DNA from: PALSA-1004 sp046596405
GTDB taxonomy: Bacteria > Pseudomonadota > Gammaproteobacteria > Burkholderiales > SG8-41
Length of the DNA: 64,000 nt
Reading direction: 5' to 3'
Assembly (NCBI GenBank): GCA_046596405.1
Contig: JBKJMN010000021.1
Span: 4,357-68,356 of the forward strand
Shown here: positions 16,177-25,779 of the stretch, piece after piece
How the letters are laid out: every line of letters starts with the position of its first letter
How positions within the stretch are numbered: position 1 is the first letter of the stretch
Position numbers and translations under genes: made by a program
Notes under the pieces: generated by a model
Told to the model about the DNA's origin: nothing
The model's database searches: none
Seen by the model: the letters and a program-made list of their open reading frames with translations, nothing else

Positions 16177-16776
16177 CTACGTCGCGGGAGTCACTAACTG
16201 GCGCGCCGCGGCGTACACGCGCCGCACGCCTCGCCATACTTTCGGCAGCAGCCAGACCGTCAATAGCGCCACTGCGCCGAGCATGAAAAGCAGGGCGACC
16301 GGGTGGGCGAACGCGAACCACACGACGCCCGCGACCAGCGTATCTTCGGCGAAGGAGGCCGCCCAGTTGCTGAACGGTTCCGGCGAAGTATTGATCAGCA
16401 CGCGGCTGCCGGCCTTGGCGAAATGCGCGCCGGCAGCGAAGGTACCGCCGAGCAGCGCGGCGGCGAGCGAGAGCGCCGCGCTTTGGTCGGCCACCGCGGC
16501 GGCCGCGAGCAATGCGCCGCCCGGTATGCGCACAAACGTCTGAAAGGTGTCCCAGATGCTGTCGAACCCCGGGATCTTGTCGGCGCCGAACTCGAACGCG
16601 AAGAGCGCGCCGGTCGTGAGCATCACCGCCGGATGCGTGAGCACCGTCAGGTCCGGCGGCAGCGCGACCATTCCGGAATAGCCGAGCGCGCCGACGAAAA
16701 ACAAGACGGCGTACAGTCTGAGGCCGCTCGCCCAGCCGAGGCCGGCCGCCAGTGCAATCGGCGTCACGAAGTCCAT
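16177..16776 (-). CDS. DUF4126 membrane protein
   Basis: This 199-residue protein has four or five hydrophobic helices (for example ALAAGLGWASGLRLYAVLF and VWFAFAHPVALLFMLGAVALL) and conserved G-x-x-x-G-L-R at the start and F-E-F-x-A-D-K-I-P in the middle, as in the DUF4126 family. Function is unknown. It converges with the ligase gene across 28 bases and lies 93 bases after the MFS gene on the same strand. Confidence 0.8.
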   Translation of the reverse strand: MDFVTPIALAAGLGWASGLRLYAVLFFVGALGYSGMVALPPDLTVLTHPAVMLTTGALFAFEFGADKIPGFDSIWDTFQTFVRIPGGALLAAAAVADQSAALSLAAALLGGTFAAGAHFAKAGSRVLINTSPEPFSNWAASFAEDTLVAGVVWFAFAHPVALLFMLGAVALLTVWLLPKVWRGVRRVYAAARQLVTPAT

Positions 16777-16869
16777 ATCATGCAGATTCGGTTACGTGTG
16801 CCTCAGTGTAACCGGCGCTACGGGAGCCTGCAATCGCGGCGCGCCAGTCGGTGGCGGCGGGGATTCGCG

Positions 16870-18117
16870 CTACGTCCCGGTCACACCGATGCGCGCGTAG
16901 ATTTCGCGCATATGCGCGCGCAGGCGCGGCAGTTGGCGCCACAGCACCCCCGCGCCGACCACGCAACAGGCACCGCCGATGAACAACGTATGCCCGGCGC
17001 CAATTTTATGCGCAAGTGCGCCGGCCGCCAGGCTGCCGAGCGGACTCATGCCGAGAAATGCCACCGTAAAAAAGCTCATTACGCGGCCGCGTTTTTCATC
17101 GGCGACGATGGTCTGTAAAATCATGCTGGTTCCCATGCCGACCAGGATGATGCCGAAGCCGGTCAGCATGATCGCGAACAGCGACAGCCACAGGAATTTC
17201 GATTCGCCGAACACCATCAGGCTCACGCCCGCGAGCAACGCGCCGAACACGATGTGACGAGCGAGCCCGCGCACGTCCTTGCGCGAGGCCAGATAAACGA
17301 GCCCGCTGGAGCCGCCCAAACCGGCGGCGCCGATCAGAAAGCCAAGCATGCGCGCATCGCCCTGAAAGACTTCGGCGGCGAAGATCGGCATCAGCGCCTG
17401 ATACGGGGTCGCCATGAAGCTGAGCAGCGCAACGATCGGCAGCAACAGCCTGATCGGCAGCAGACCTGCCGCATAGAGCACGCCATCCTTGAGCCCGCGC
17501 AGCACGGGCGCGCTCGCGGCCTTGGTCGCGCGCACGTCGATCTGCATCAGCACTACGATCACGATGACCGCGATTTTGCTCAGGCCGTTGGCGAGAAAGC
17601 AGAACGCTTCGCTCGATACTGCGATCAGCAGCCCGGCGATGCTGGGCCCTACCATGCGGCCGGCGTTCTGAACAAATCCGTTCATTGCAATTGCGCCGGG
17701 CAGATCGCTTCGCGAGGGCACGAGTTCGGAGACGAACGACTGGCGCACCGGCGTGTCGGTCGCCATCACGATGCCGAGCAGTACGGCCATGACGAGTATG
17801 TGCCACACCTGGATCAAGCCCGAATAGGTGAGCAGCGCGAGCGCCATTGCCTGCACGAGCGCGAGCGCCTGGGTCGCTATCAAGAGCTTGCGGCGGTCGA
17901 AGCGATCCGCCCACAAGCCGCCGAGCGGCGCGAATATGAGGATCGGAATCTGGCTTGCGAACGCGGTGACGCCCAACAGGAATGCCGAGCCAGTCAGACG
18001 GTACACGAGCCAGCTCATCGCGACCTGCTGCACCCACGTGCCGAGCAGCGACAGTGATTGACCGAAAAAATACAGCCGGAAATTTCGGTAGCGGAACGCG
18101 CGAAGCGCGTGGATCAT
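16870..18117 (-). CDS. MFS transporter (EntS-like exporter)
   Basis: This 415-residue protein has about 12 hydrophobic segments and the MFS loop signature W-A-D-R-F-D-R-R-K after the second helix. Family resemblance is to the enterobactin-exporter/EntS (MFS_3) group with a W-V-Q-Q-V-A-M-S-W start. Substrate is not predictable. Its ATG overlaps the valS stop (ATGA), so it is translated from the same message. That is an odd partner for a tRNA synthetase and probably just reflects operon position. Confidence 0.88.
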   Translation of the reverse strand: MIHALRAFRYRNFRLYFFGQSLSLLGTWVQQVAMSWLVYRLTGSAFLLGVTAFASQIPILIFAPLGGLWADRFDRRKLLIATQALALVQAMALALLTYSGLIQVWHILVMAVLLGIVMATDTPVRQSFVSELVPSRSDLPGAIAMNGFVQNAGRMVGPSIAGLLIAVSSEAFCFLANGLSKIAVIVIVVLMQIDVRATKAASAPVLRGLKDGVLYAAGLLPIRLLLPIVALLSFMATPYQALMPIFAAEVFQGDARMLGFLIGAAGLGGSSGLVYLASRKDVRGLARHIVFGALLAGVSLMVFGESKFLWLSLFAIMLTGFGIILVGMGTSMILQTIVADEKRGRVMSFFTVAFLGMSPLGSLAAGALAHKIGAGHTLFIGGACCVVGAGVLWRQLPRLRAHMREIYARIGVTGT

Positions 18118-21100
18118 CCGAGCCGTTCTAACTGGGCGCGCAGCCTGGCGACGGTGGTTTCGAACTGCACCAGGCGCTGGCGCTCCTGGTCGACGACCGC
18201 GGCCGGCGCGCGCGCGACGAAGTTGGCGTTGGCGAGCTTGCCCTCGGTTTTGACGATCTCGCCAGCTAGCCGCTCCATCTCCTTGCCGAGCCTCGCGCGC
18301 TCCGCGGCGACGTCGATTTCGATCTTGAGCATCAGCTTATAGTCATCGACGATAGACACCGGCGCCTCCGCGAGCGGCAGTTCGTCGACGATCGTGATCT
18401 CCGACAACCGCGCGAGCGGCGCCAGGTACGGCGCCAGGGCGCCGAGCGTCGCGCGGTTACCCTGCGCGAGCAGCGGCACTTTTTGCTGCGGTCCCAGGTT
18501 CATTTCGCTGCGCAGCGTACGGCAGGCATTGGTCAGTTGTTTCAAAAGCGCGACATGCTGTTCGGCTGGCTCATCGATGCGCCCCGGGTCGGTCTCCGGA
18601 TAGGGCTGGAGCATGACGGTCGCGCCGGTTTTTCCCGCCAGCGGCGCGACCCTCTGCCACAATTCTTCGGTGATGAACGGAATGATCGGATGCGCGAGCC
18701 GCAAGGTCGCTTCCAGCACGCGCACGAGCGTGCGGCGCGTGGCGCGCTGCTGCGCCTCGGTGCCGTCCGCGATTTGCACCTTGGCGAGCTCGACGTACCA
18801 GTCGCAATACTCTTCCCACACGAATTCATAGATCGCGCGCGCCGCGTTGTCGAACCTGTACTCGGCGAACCCTTTGGCGACTTCGGCTTCGGCACGCTGC
18901 AGCCGGCTTGCGATCCAGCGGTCAACGGGTGAGAATTCGAGCGCCAGCGCTTCATTCAGCCCGACGTCCTTGCCATCGCAGTTCATGAGCACGAAGCGCG
19001 TCGCATTCCACAGCTTGTTGCAGAAATTGCGGTAGCCGTCGCAGCGGCCGAGATCGAAATTAAGCGTGCGCGCGAAAGTCGCGAGCGACGCGAATGTAAA
19101 CCGCAGCGCGTCGACGCCGAACGCGGGAATGCCGTCCGGATAATTCTTGCGCAGGTATTTTTCGATTTTCGCCTTGTGCTCGGCACGCAGCAGGCCGACC
19201 GTCGACTTGGCCAGCAAGGCATCGAGCGTGATGCCGTCGATGAGATCGAGCGGGTCGAGCGTGTTGCCTTTCGACTTCGACATCTTCTGGCCCTCGGCAT
19301 CGCGCACGAGGGCGTTGATGTAGACGTGGCGGAACGGCACCTGCCCGGTGAAGTGCAGGGTCATCATGATCATGCGAGCGACCCAGAAGAAAATGATGTC
19401 AAAGCCAGTGACCAGCACGGACGACGGCAGAAAAGTCTCGAGGTCGCGGGCGGGTTGGCCAGCTGAGTCCGGCCAGCCGAGCGAGGTGAAAGGCACCAGC
19501 GCGGAGGAGAACCAGGTGTCGAGCACGTCGTCGTCGCGCCGCAATGCGCCGGTATAGCCCTTGGCCGCGGCCTGCGCGCGCGCCTCGTCCGCGCTGCGCG
19601 CGACATAAATATTGCCGGCATCGTCATACCAGGCCGGAATCTGATGGCCCCACCACAGCTGGCGCGAAATGCACCAGTCCTGGATGTTCTCCAGCCACTG
19701 GTTATAGGTCGTCGTCCAGTGCTCGGGGAAGAATTTGACGTCGCCGCGGGCCACCGCATCCAGCCCGTTTTTGGCGAGCCCGTCCATTTTCACGTACCAC
19801 TGGTCGGTCAGCATCGGCTCGACGATGACGCCGGTGCGCCCCGAGCGCGGCACGCGCAGCTTGTATGGTTTTTCCGCGACCAGCAGGTCCTGCGCCGTCA
19901 AATCCGCCAGCACGCGCTGGCGTGCTTCGAAGCGATCGAGGCCGCGGTACGCTTCCGGTGCGTTGTCGTTAAGCGCGGCGGTCAGGGTTAGGATATTGAT
20001 GGGCTCCAGCTTGTGGCGCTGGCCAATTTGATAGTCGTTGAAGTCGTGCGCAGGCGTGATCTTCACGCAGCCGGTGCCGAACTCGCGATCGACGTAGCTG
20101 TCGGCGATGACCGGTATGGTGCGTCCGGTCAGCGGCAGCTGGACCTGCTTGCCGATCAGGTGCTGGTACCGCCAGTCGTCGGGATTGACGGCGACGGCAA
20201 CGTCACCGAGCATCGTCTCCGGCCGCGTGGTCGCAACGACCAGCGAACCGCTGCCGTCGGCAAGCGGGTACTTGATCTCCCATATTTTGCCGTCTTCCTC
20301 TTCGGAGTCGACTTCCAGATCGGACACCGCGGTGCCGAGCTTGGGATCCCAGTTGACGAGGCGCTTGCCGCGGTATATCAGCCCTTCTTCGTGCAGCCGC
20401 ACGAACACTTCGACGACGGCGCGCGACATCTTTTCGTCCATCGTAAAGTAACCGCTGCTCTTGCCTTCGGTGTCGGCATAGCCCCAGTTGGCGGAGGTGC
20501 CGAGCCGCCGCATCTGGCGCGTAATCGTCGAGCCCGATTCCTGCTTCCATTCCCACACGCGCTTGATGAAAGCTTCGCGGCCTAAGTCGTGGCGCGACTT
20601 GCCCTCGGCTTCGAGCTGGCGCTCGACGACGATCTGCGTCGCTATGCCGGCGTGGTCGGTGCCCACCACCCAGTTGGTGTTGTGCCCGCGCATGCGATGG
20701 TAGCGAATCAGCGCGTCCATCAGCGTCTGCTGGAACGCATGCCCCATGTGCAAGGTGCCCGTTACATTCGGCGGCGGCAACTGTATGCAATACGGGGGCT
20801 GCGAAGTGTCGCCGGAGTGCGCGAAATAGCCGCGGCTCTCCCATTCGGGATACCAGTGGTTTTCGATCGCATGCGGCTCGAAGCTCTTGGCGAGTTCCAT
20901 CGGGGCGGGGGGCGGCGCGGAAAAGTCGCGCATTATAGCGGACGCTTCAGCGCTTTCCGGCGGTGGAACGGCGGGCGCGGGGGCCGGGCTATTCTCGGTC
21001 AAGCGCAATTGTTGCAACTGATTTTGCAGGGTTTCCTCGATCGATGCGCGCACCATCGCGTTGATGTTCGATTTGAGCTCGGCGTTGATTTTGTGCAGCG

Positions 21101-21479
21101 CCTGGTCGAGCGCGCCCGCAACTTCGGGCATAAACCGGTTTTGCAGCGCGGCAGCGATTTGCTCATCCAGCCCTTGCTTCAATCTTTGATACACGCCGTG
21201 CTCGAGGTTTTGCGCTTGCACGCGCGAAATTATTTCACCGCGCTGCGCGGGCGGTTCGTGTTCCACCCGGGTTGCTGGCGCGTCGGTGGCTACGATATCC
21301 GTCAGTGTCGGGATGGCGGCGGCGTCGAGATCGCCGGCGATGGATTCGACGAGCGTCGGAATCGCGCCGGAATCTGCCGCCGGCGTGCTGGCGGCGCGGT
21401 GCCGGTTGAGCAGCGCATCGGCGCGGCTCAAAACGTCGTCGGTCGCCGGATTATCGCTGCTGTCGCCCGAATTGCTCAT
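18114..21479 (-). CDS. valS: Valyl-tRNA synthetase with an unusual N-terminal fused region
   Basis: The 1121-residue frame has two parts. Residues ~194-1121 (from MELAKSFEP, ATG at 20900) are a complete class I ValRS: the HIGH-type motif HMGH, editing domain, KMSKS, anticodon-binding domain and C-terminal coiled-coil arm. Residues 1-193 are acidic and Ala-rich (VLSRADALLNRHR..., then a helical stretch). They resemble a stand-alone betaproteobacterial hypothetical protein that I recall lying upstream of valS. No stop codon separates them, so a fusion is predicted. If translation instead starts at 20900 or 20933, ValRS has normal size (928 residues). TATAAT overlaps the 20933 ATG. Confidence 0.93.
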   Translation of the reverse strand: MSNSGDSSDNPATDDVLSRADALLNRHRAASTPAADSGAIPTLVESIAGDLDAAAIPTLTDIVATDAPATRVEHEPPAQRGEIISRVQAQNLEHGVYQRLKQGLDEQIAAALQNRFMPEVAGALDQALHKINAELKSNINAMVRASIEETLQNQLQQLRLTENSPAPAPAVPPPESAEASAIMRDFSAPPPAPMELAKSFEPHAIENHWYPEWESRGYFAHSGDTSQPPYCIQLPPPNVTGTLHMGHAFQQTLMDALIRYHRMRGHNTNWVVGTDHAGIATQIVVERQLEAEGKSRHDLGREAFIKRVWEWKQESGSTITRQMRRLGTSANWGYADTEGKSSGYFTMDEKMSRAVVEVFVRLHEEGLIYRGKRLVNWDPKLGTAVSDLEVDSEEEDGKIWEIKYPLADGSGSLVVATTRPETMLGDVAVAVNPDDWRYQHLIGKQVQLPLTGRTIPVIADSYVDREFGTGCVKITPAHDFNDYQIGQRHKLEPINILTLTAALNDNAPEAYRGLDRFEARQRVLADLTAQDLLVAEKPYKLRVPRSGRTGVIVEPMLTDQWYVKMDGLAKNGLDAVARGDVKFFPEHWTTTYNQWLENIQDWCISRQLWWGHQIPAWYDDAGNIYVARSADEARAQAAAKGYTGALRRDDDVLDTWFSSALVPFTSLGWPDSAGQPARDLETFLPSSVLVTGFDIIFFWVARMIMMTLHFTGQVPFRHVYINALVRDAEGQKMSKSKGNTLDPLDLIDGITLDALLAKSTVGLLRAEHKAKIEKYLRKNYPDGIPAFGVDALRFTFASLATFARTLNFDLGRCDGYRNFCNKLWNATRFVLMNCDGKDVGLNEALALEFSPVDRWIASRLQRAEAEVAKGFAEYRFDNAARAIYEFVWEEYCDWYVELAKVQIADGTEAQQRATRRTLVRVLEATLRLAHPIIPFITEELWQRVAPLAGKTGATVMLQPYPETDPGRIDEPAEQHVALLKQLTNACRTLRSEMNLGPQQKVPLLAQGNRATLGALAPYLAPLARLSEITIVDELPLAEAPVSIVDDYKLMLKIEIDVAAERARLGKEMERLAGEIVKTEGKLANANFVARAPAAVVDQERQRLVQFETTVARLRAQLERLG

Positions 21480-21493
21480 ACGTTCACGCGCAG

Positions 21494-21922
21494 TTACTGC
21501 GCGCTCTTCGAAAGATCGTGACTCTGGATCGCGTAGCCGCGGTCGCGATAGAACTTGAAGCGCTCGCGCGCCCGGCCGCGGTCTTCCTCATCCAGGCTCA
21601 CGATTTCGATCAGGCGCTGAAAACGGCTGAAAAACGGCGGCCAGTCGGCGCGCAGATTGATCAGCACGTCGTCGTGAGGGGGATTGGTCCCTTCATGGTC
21701 GATGATCACCGGCGTGACGGCCGCCAGCGGATCGCCGGCCGCGCAGTGCGGGATGAAACTGATCGGTGGCGAGGTCCACAGCAAGCGGCTGAACTTGAGC
21801 CCCGCGTCGGCATCCGCACAGAACGCCAGCACGCGCATGCCGCGCGCGCAGGCCTTGGCGCTCAACGAGCAGGCCGTCTGCAGCTTGTTTTCGACGTGAA
21901 AGTAAAAGTCGATCTGAGTCAT
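21494..21922 (-). CDS. holC: DNA polymerase III chi subunit
   Basis: ATG at 21922 (M-T-Q-I-D-F-Y-F-H-V) is chosen over the longer open frame. The 142-residue product matches HolC: a start typical of chi, a F-C-A-D-A-D strand, L-W-T-x-x-P-x-S-F-I-P-H, and F-x-R-F-x-R-L-I-E-I-V. Chi bridges the clamp loader and SSB in the replisome. It is located between pepA and valS, the usual arrangement in this class. Confidence 0.92.
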   Translation of the reverse strand: MTQIDFYFHVENKLQTACSLSAKACARGMRVLAFCADADAGLKFSRLLWTSPPISFIPHCAAGDPLAAVTPVIIDHEGTNPPHDDVLINLRADWPPFFSRFQRLIEIVSLDEEDRGRARERFKFYRDRGYAIQSHDLSKSAQ

Positions 21923-22007
21923 ACCCAACCCCTGAAAGCACCACGGCCAGGTCCGCATGGGAACAGCAAAGGCACAGGCGTTTGCCGTCCTTCTCGCGCT
22001 TTGCAGT

Positions 22008-23495
22008 TCAAGATTCGGCGGCCCGGTTTATTAAATACTGCGTCAGCAGCGGCACCGGCCGTCCTGTGGCGCCCTTGGCAGCGCCCGATTTCCAAGCGAC
22101 ACCCGCGATGTCGAGGTGCGCCCATTTGAATTTTTTGGCAAAGCGCGCGAGAAAGCAGGCCGCCGTCACGCTGCCCGCCGGGCGGCCGCCGATATTGGCG
22201 AAGTCGGCAAAGTTGCTTTTAAGCTGCTCCTGATAATCGTCCCACAGCGGCAGGTGCCACGCGCGGTCGCGGGCGGTTTGCCCCGCCGCGAGCAATTCCT
22301 CGGCGAGCGCATCGTCGTTCGCGAACAATCCGCTGGCGACATGGCCGAGCGCGATCACGCAGGCGCCGGTAAGCGTTGCGATATCGACGACCGCTCGGGG
22401 TTGAAACCGCTCCGCATAGGTCAGCGCATCGCACAATATGAGCCGGCCTTCGGCATCGGTGTTGAGGATCTCAATGGTTTGCCCCGACATGCTGGTGACG
22501 ATGTCGCCGGGCTTGGTAGCCGACCCGCTGGGCATGTTTTCGGTGGCCGGTATGATCCCGATGACGTTGAGCGGCAGCTGCAGCTCGGCGACCGCGCGCA
22601 GCGTGCCGAGCACGCTGGCGGCGCCGCACATATCGTATTTCATCTCGTCCATTTCGGACGCCGGCTTGAGAGAGATGCCGCCCGTGTCGAAAGTGACGCC
22701 TTTACCGACGAGCGCGTAAGGCTTGTCGGCGCGTTTGCCGCCGTCGTACTTGAGCACGATCAACTTGGGCGGCTCGACGCTGCCGCGCGCGACCGACAGC
22801 AGCGACCCCATGCCGAGTTTTTCCATGTCTTTGCGCTCGAGCACCTGCACGACCAGCTTGTGCTGTTTCGCGAGATCGCGCGCGGCGCCGGCGAGGTACG
22901 CGGGCGTGCAGACGTTACCCGGCAGATTGCCGAGGTCCTTGGCGAGCGTCATGCCGTGCGCTATAGCCGCGCCCTGACGCAGCCCGGCTTCCGCAGCGGC
23001 CAATTCGCCGCGCGCCTGAACGAGCAGCGTCAACTGGCGCACCCCGCGGGCAGGCTCGCTTTTGCTTTTCATGCGGTCGAAACGATACGTCGCGTCGGTT
23101 GCTGCGATGGCTGACTGCGCGGCGCGCCACGCGAGATCGCGCTGCTTGACGCCCGCCGACAGGCATAACACCGCTTCGGTCACGCCAGTCTGCTTGAGCG
23201 CGGCGATCGCCTTACCGACCACGTCGCGGAATTTCCCCTCGTCGAAGTCGCGTTCGCGGCCGAGCCCGATGAGCATGACGCGCGCCGCGGCCACGCGCGG
23301 CAATTGCTGCAGCATGAGCGTGGTGCCCGGCTTGCCTTCCATATCACCGCGTTTGAGCGCCGCCGAGAGCTGGCCGCGCGCTGCGCGGTCGAGCGCCGCG
23401 CCGGCGGCCGTGAGCTTGCGCGGCTCGAACACGCCGACGATGACGCAGCCGGCGCGGATGCGCTCCGGGCTGCCGCTTTTTATGCTAAATTCCAC
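22008..23495 (-). CDS. pepA: Leucyl aminopeptidase
   Basis: The GTG at 23495 is chosen because GGGAG sits 6 bases ahead (CGGGAGATCGGC-GTG) and it yields the family-typical V-E-F-S-I-K start; upstream codons extend the frame without homology. The 495-residue cytosolic M17 peptidase shows the family signature NTDAEGRL, plus G-K-G-V-T-F-D-T-G-G and K-Y-D-M-C-G-A metal and catalytic motifs. It heads the pepA-holC-valS-MFS run and is divergent from lptF across 92 bases. Confidence 0.94.
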   Translation of the reverse strand: MEFSIKSGSPERIRAGCVIVGVFEPRKLTAAGAALDRAARGQLSAALKRGDMEGKPGTTLMLQQLPRVAAARVMLIGLGRERDFDEGKFRDVVGKAIAALKQTGVTEAVLCLSAGVKQRDLAWRAAQSAIAATDATYRFDRMKSKSEPARGVRQLTLLVQARGELAAAEAGLRQGAAIAHGMTLAKDLGNLPGNVCTPAYLAGAARDLAKQHKLVVQVLERKDMEKLGMGSLLSVARGSVEPPKLIVLKYDGGKRADKPYALVGKGVTFDTGGISLKPASEMDEMKYDMCGAASVLGTLRAVAELQLPLNVIGIIPATENMPSGSATKPGDIVTSMSGQTIEILNTDAEGRLILCDALTYAERFQPRAVVDIATLTGACVIALGHVASGLFANDDALAEELLAAGQTARDRAWHLPLWDDYQEQLKSNFADFANIGGRPAGSVTAACFLARFAKKFKWAHLDIAGVAWKSGAAKGATGRPVPLLTQYLINRAAES

Positions 23496-23587
23496 GCCGA
23501 TCTCCCGAGGATAAGTGCTGCTGAAGTTGCCGCCAAGGCAATCGCTGATTATCTTCGCTATCCAGGCAAAAATCAAAGCGCCCACGC

Positions 23588-24670
23588 GTGAAAATATTTC
23601 ATAATTCCCTGGTGCGCGAATGCGCGGGCACTGCGATCGCGACCTTCGTGGTGCTGCTCGGCATCACGATCACGACTCAGCTCGTGCGCTTTCTCGGGCT
23701 GGCCGCCGGCGGCTCGATCACGTTTACCGGCGTATTTGCGCTGCTCGCGCTCACCTCGTTCAACTATCTGCCGGTGCTCTTGTCGCTCACGCTGTTCATC
23801 GCGGTGCTGATGACTTTGTCGCGCGGCTACCGCGATTCGGAAATGATTGTCTGGTTCGGCGCCGGATTGAGCCTCACGCGCTGGGTGCGGCCGGTCCTGT
23901 CGTTTGCGCTGCCGATTGTGATCCTGGTCGCGCTCTTGAGCTTTTTACTGTCGCCGTGGGCGATCACGAAAAGTGAAGAGTTCAGAACCTATATGGACAA
24001 TCGCGATGACGCGTCGCAGGTGACCCCCGGCGTTTTCCGCGAATCGAAACAAAACGAGCGGGTGTTTTTCGTCGAGAACGTCAACGAGGGCGAAAACATG
24101 GTCGCCAACGTTTTCGTGAGCTCCACGCAGCATCACAAGACAGGCGTGATGGTCGCAAAGCGTGGTTTTCTGCAGACGGCCGAGAACGGTGACCGCTTCC
24201 TCGTGCTGCTCAACGGACGGCGTTACGAAGGCACGCCTGGCACCACGGATTACAAAATCAGCGAATTCGAGCGCTATGCGATGCGCATTGAGGCGCGCGA
24301 CGCGAAGGCCTCGGCGCCGTCCGCCAAATCGCTGCCGACCGTGGCGCTGTTCAAGGACCCAACGCCGCTCAATCTGGGCGAACTCGCGTGGCGCATCGGC
24401 CTGCCATTGTCGGCGCTGATCCTGGCATTACTCGCGATCCCGCTGTCGTTCGTCAATCCGCGCGCGGGCCGGTCGCTGAATCTCGTCATGGCGATTCTGA
24501 TTTACATGATCTACAACAACGTGATCAGCATCAGCCAGGCGTGGATCGCGCAGCAGCGTTTGAGCCTGCTGCTCGGCGTGCTGGGCGTGCACGCGATCAT
24601 GCTGGCATTGCTGCTGCTGCTGTTTGCGCGGCGCCTCACGCTTTTCTCGGCGGTGCGTTTCTTCAAATGA
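23588..24670 (+). CDS. lptF: LPS export permease LptF
   Basis: This 360-residue inner-membrane protein has three helices, then a periplasmic beta-jellyroll (about residues 115-265), then three helices, the YjgP/YjgQ fold. With LptG it forms the permease that pulls LPS from the inner membrane into the Lpt bridge, powered by LptB. The ATG lies divergent from pepA; the stop overlaps the lptG start (ATGA). Confidence 0.93.
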   Translation: MKIFHNSLVRECAGTAIATFVVLLGITITTQLVRFLGLAAGGSITFTGVFALLALTSFNYLPVLLSLTLFIAVLMTLSRGYRDSEMIVWFGAGLSLTRWVRPVLSFALPIVILVALLSFLLSPWAITKSEEFRTYMDNRDDASQVTPGVFRESKQNERVFFVENVNEGENMVANVFVSSTQHHKTGVMVAKRGFLQTAENGDRFLVLLNGRRYEGTPGTTDYKISEFERYAMRIEARDAKASAPSAKSLPTVALFKDPTPLNLGELAWRIGLPLSALILALLAIPLSFVNPRAGRSLNLVMAILIYMIYNNVISISQAWIAQQRLSLLLGVLGVHAIMLALLLLLFARRLTLFSAVRFFK

Positions 24671-25740
24671 AAATTATCAAGCGCTATCTGTCGGCCGAGA
24701 TCACGACGTCGACTTCGCTCGTGTTCGCAGCCCTGCTGATGCTGCTCGCACTGTTCGACCTGATTCACGAATTGGGCGAGCTTGGCAAGGGCAGTTACCG
24801 GCTGATGCATATCTTTGCCTACGTGCTGTTGAGCGTGCCGGGCCATGTATACGAGCTTTTTCCGGTGGCAGCGCTGATCGGAACGCTCTTTGCGATAGCG
24901 CAACTCGTCGCCAATTCCGAATACACCGTGATGCGCGTTTCGGGCGTATCGATCCCGCGCATGGCTTTGACGCTGGTCGAGGTCGGCCTGCTCTTTTCAG
25001 TGCTGACTTTTGTGATCGGCGAATTTATCGCGCCGCCGGCGGAGCAGTTCGCGCAGCAGCTGCGGGCGAAGGCGATCACCGGCGTGATCGCGCAGGAGTT
25101 TCGCTCCGGGCTGTGGGTCAAGGATGACCGCAATTTCGTCAACGTCGCGCAAGTGTTGCCGGAGTCGGTGCTGGTGGGGATCAGGATTTACGAGTTCGAC
25201 GCCGATCACCGGCTGCGTCGCATCAGCCTGGCGCAACGCGCCGAATACCAGCAAAACAACCAATGGCGTCTGCGCGACGTGGAACAGACGAATTTCGACG
25301 ACACTTCAACCACTGTCAGCCGCATGGCCGAGGCCGAATGGCGGTCGGTGCTCGAGCCCGGATTGCTGAGCGTGCTGCTGCTGGTGCCGGAGCAGATGTC
25401 GGCGTGGGCACTTCATTCGTACGTGCAGCATTTGCGCGAGAACAATCAGCAGACCTCGCGCCATGAGATCGCGTTCTGGAACAAGCTGATCTACCCGTTC
25501 GCTGTACTCGTGATGATGGTGCTCGCGCTGCCGTTCGCGTATTACCAGCAGCGCGCCGGCGGGGTCGGCGGCAAAGTGTTTGCCGGGATCATGCTCGGCA
25601 TAGGTTTCTGGATGCTCGGGCGCCTGTTCACGTTCCTGGGCCTGCTGCGCGACTGGCCGCCGTTCTGGAGCGCGATTCTGCCGACGCTGATGTTCCTGAG
25701 CCTTGCCATGGTGATGATGTGGTGGGGCGAGCGAAGGTAA
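24667..25740 (+). CDS. lptG: LPS export permease LptG
   Basis: The ATG overlaps the lptF stop. The 357-residue protein has the same six-helix plus periplasmic-domain layout, beginning M-K-I-I-K-R-Y-L-S-A-E-I, and ends in a hydrophobic C-terminal helix pair (F-W-S-A-I-L-P-T-L-M-F-L-S-L). It is the LptF partner in LPS export. Confidence 0.93.
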   Translation: MKIIKRYLSAEITTSTSLVFAALLMLLALFDLIHELGELGKGSYRLMHIFAYVLLSVPGHVYELFPVAALIGTLFAIAQLVANSEYTVMRVSGVSIPRMALTLVEVGLLFSVLTFVIGEFIAPPAEQFAQQLRAKAITGVIAQEFRSGLWVKDDRNFVNVAQVLPESVLVGIRIYEFDADHRLRRISLAQRAEYQQNNQWRLRDVEQTNFDDTSTTVSRMAEAEWRSVLEPGLLSVLLLVPEQMSAWALHSYVQHLRENNQQTSRHEIAFWNKLIYPFAVLVMMVLALPFAYYQQRAGGVGGKVFAGIMLGIGFWMLGRLFTFLGLLRDWPPFWSAILPTLMFLSLAMVMMWWGERR

Positions 25741-25779
25741 GTAAGGCGAAAGGCTGAATAAATTCGGGGCCGGGCCGAT

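Noticed and set aside
20589..21521. 310-residue plus-strand frame opposite valS
   Set aside because: Shadow of valS; GC-rich codon bias leaves long empty frames on the opposite strand.
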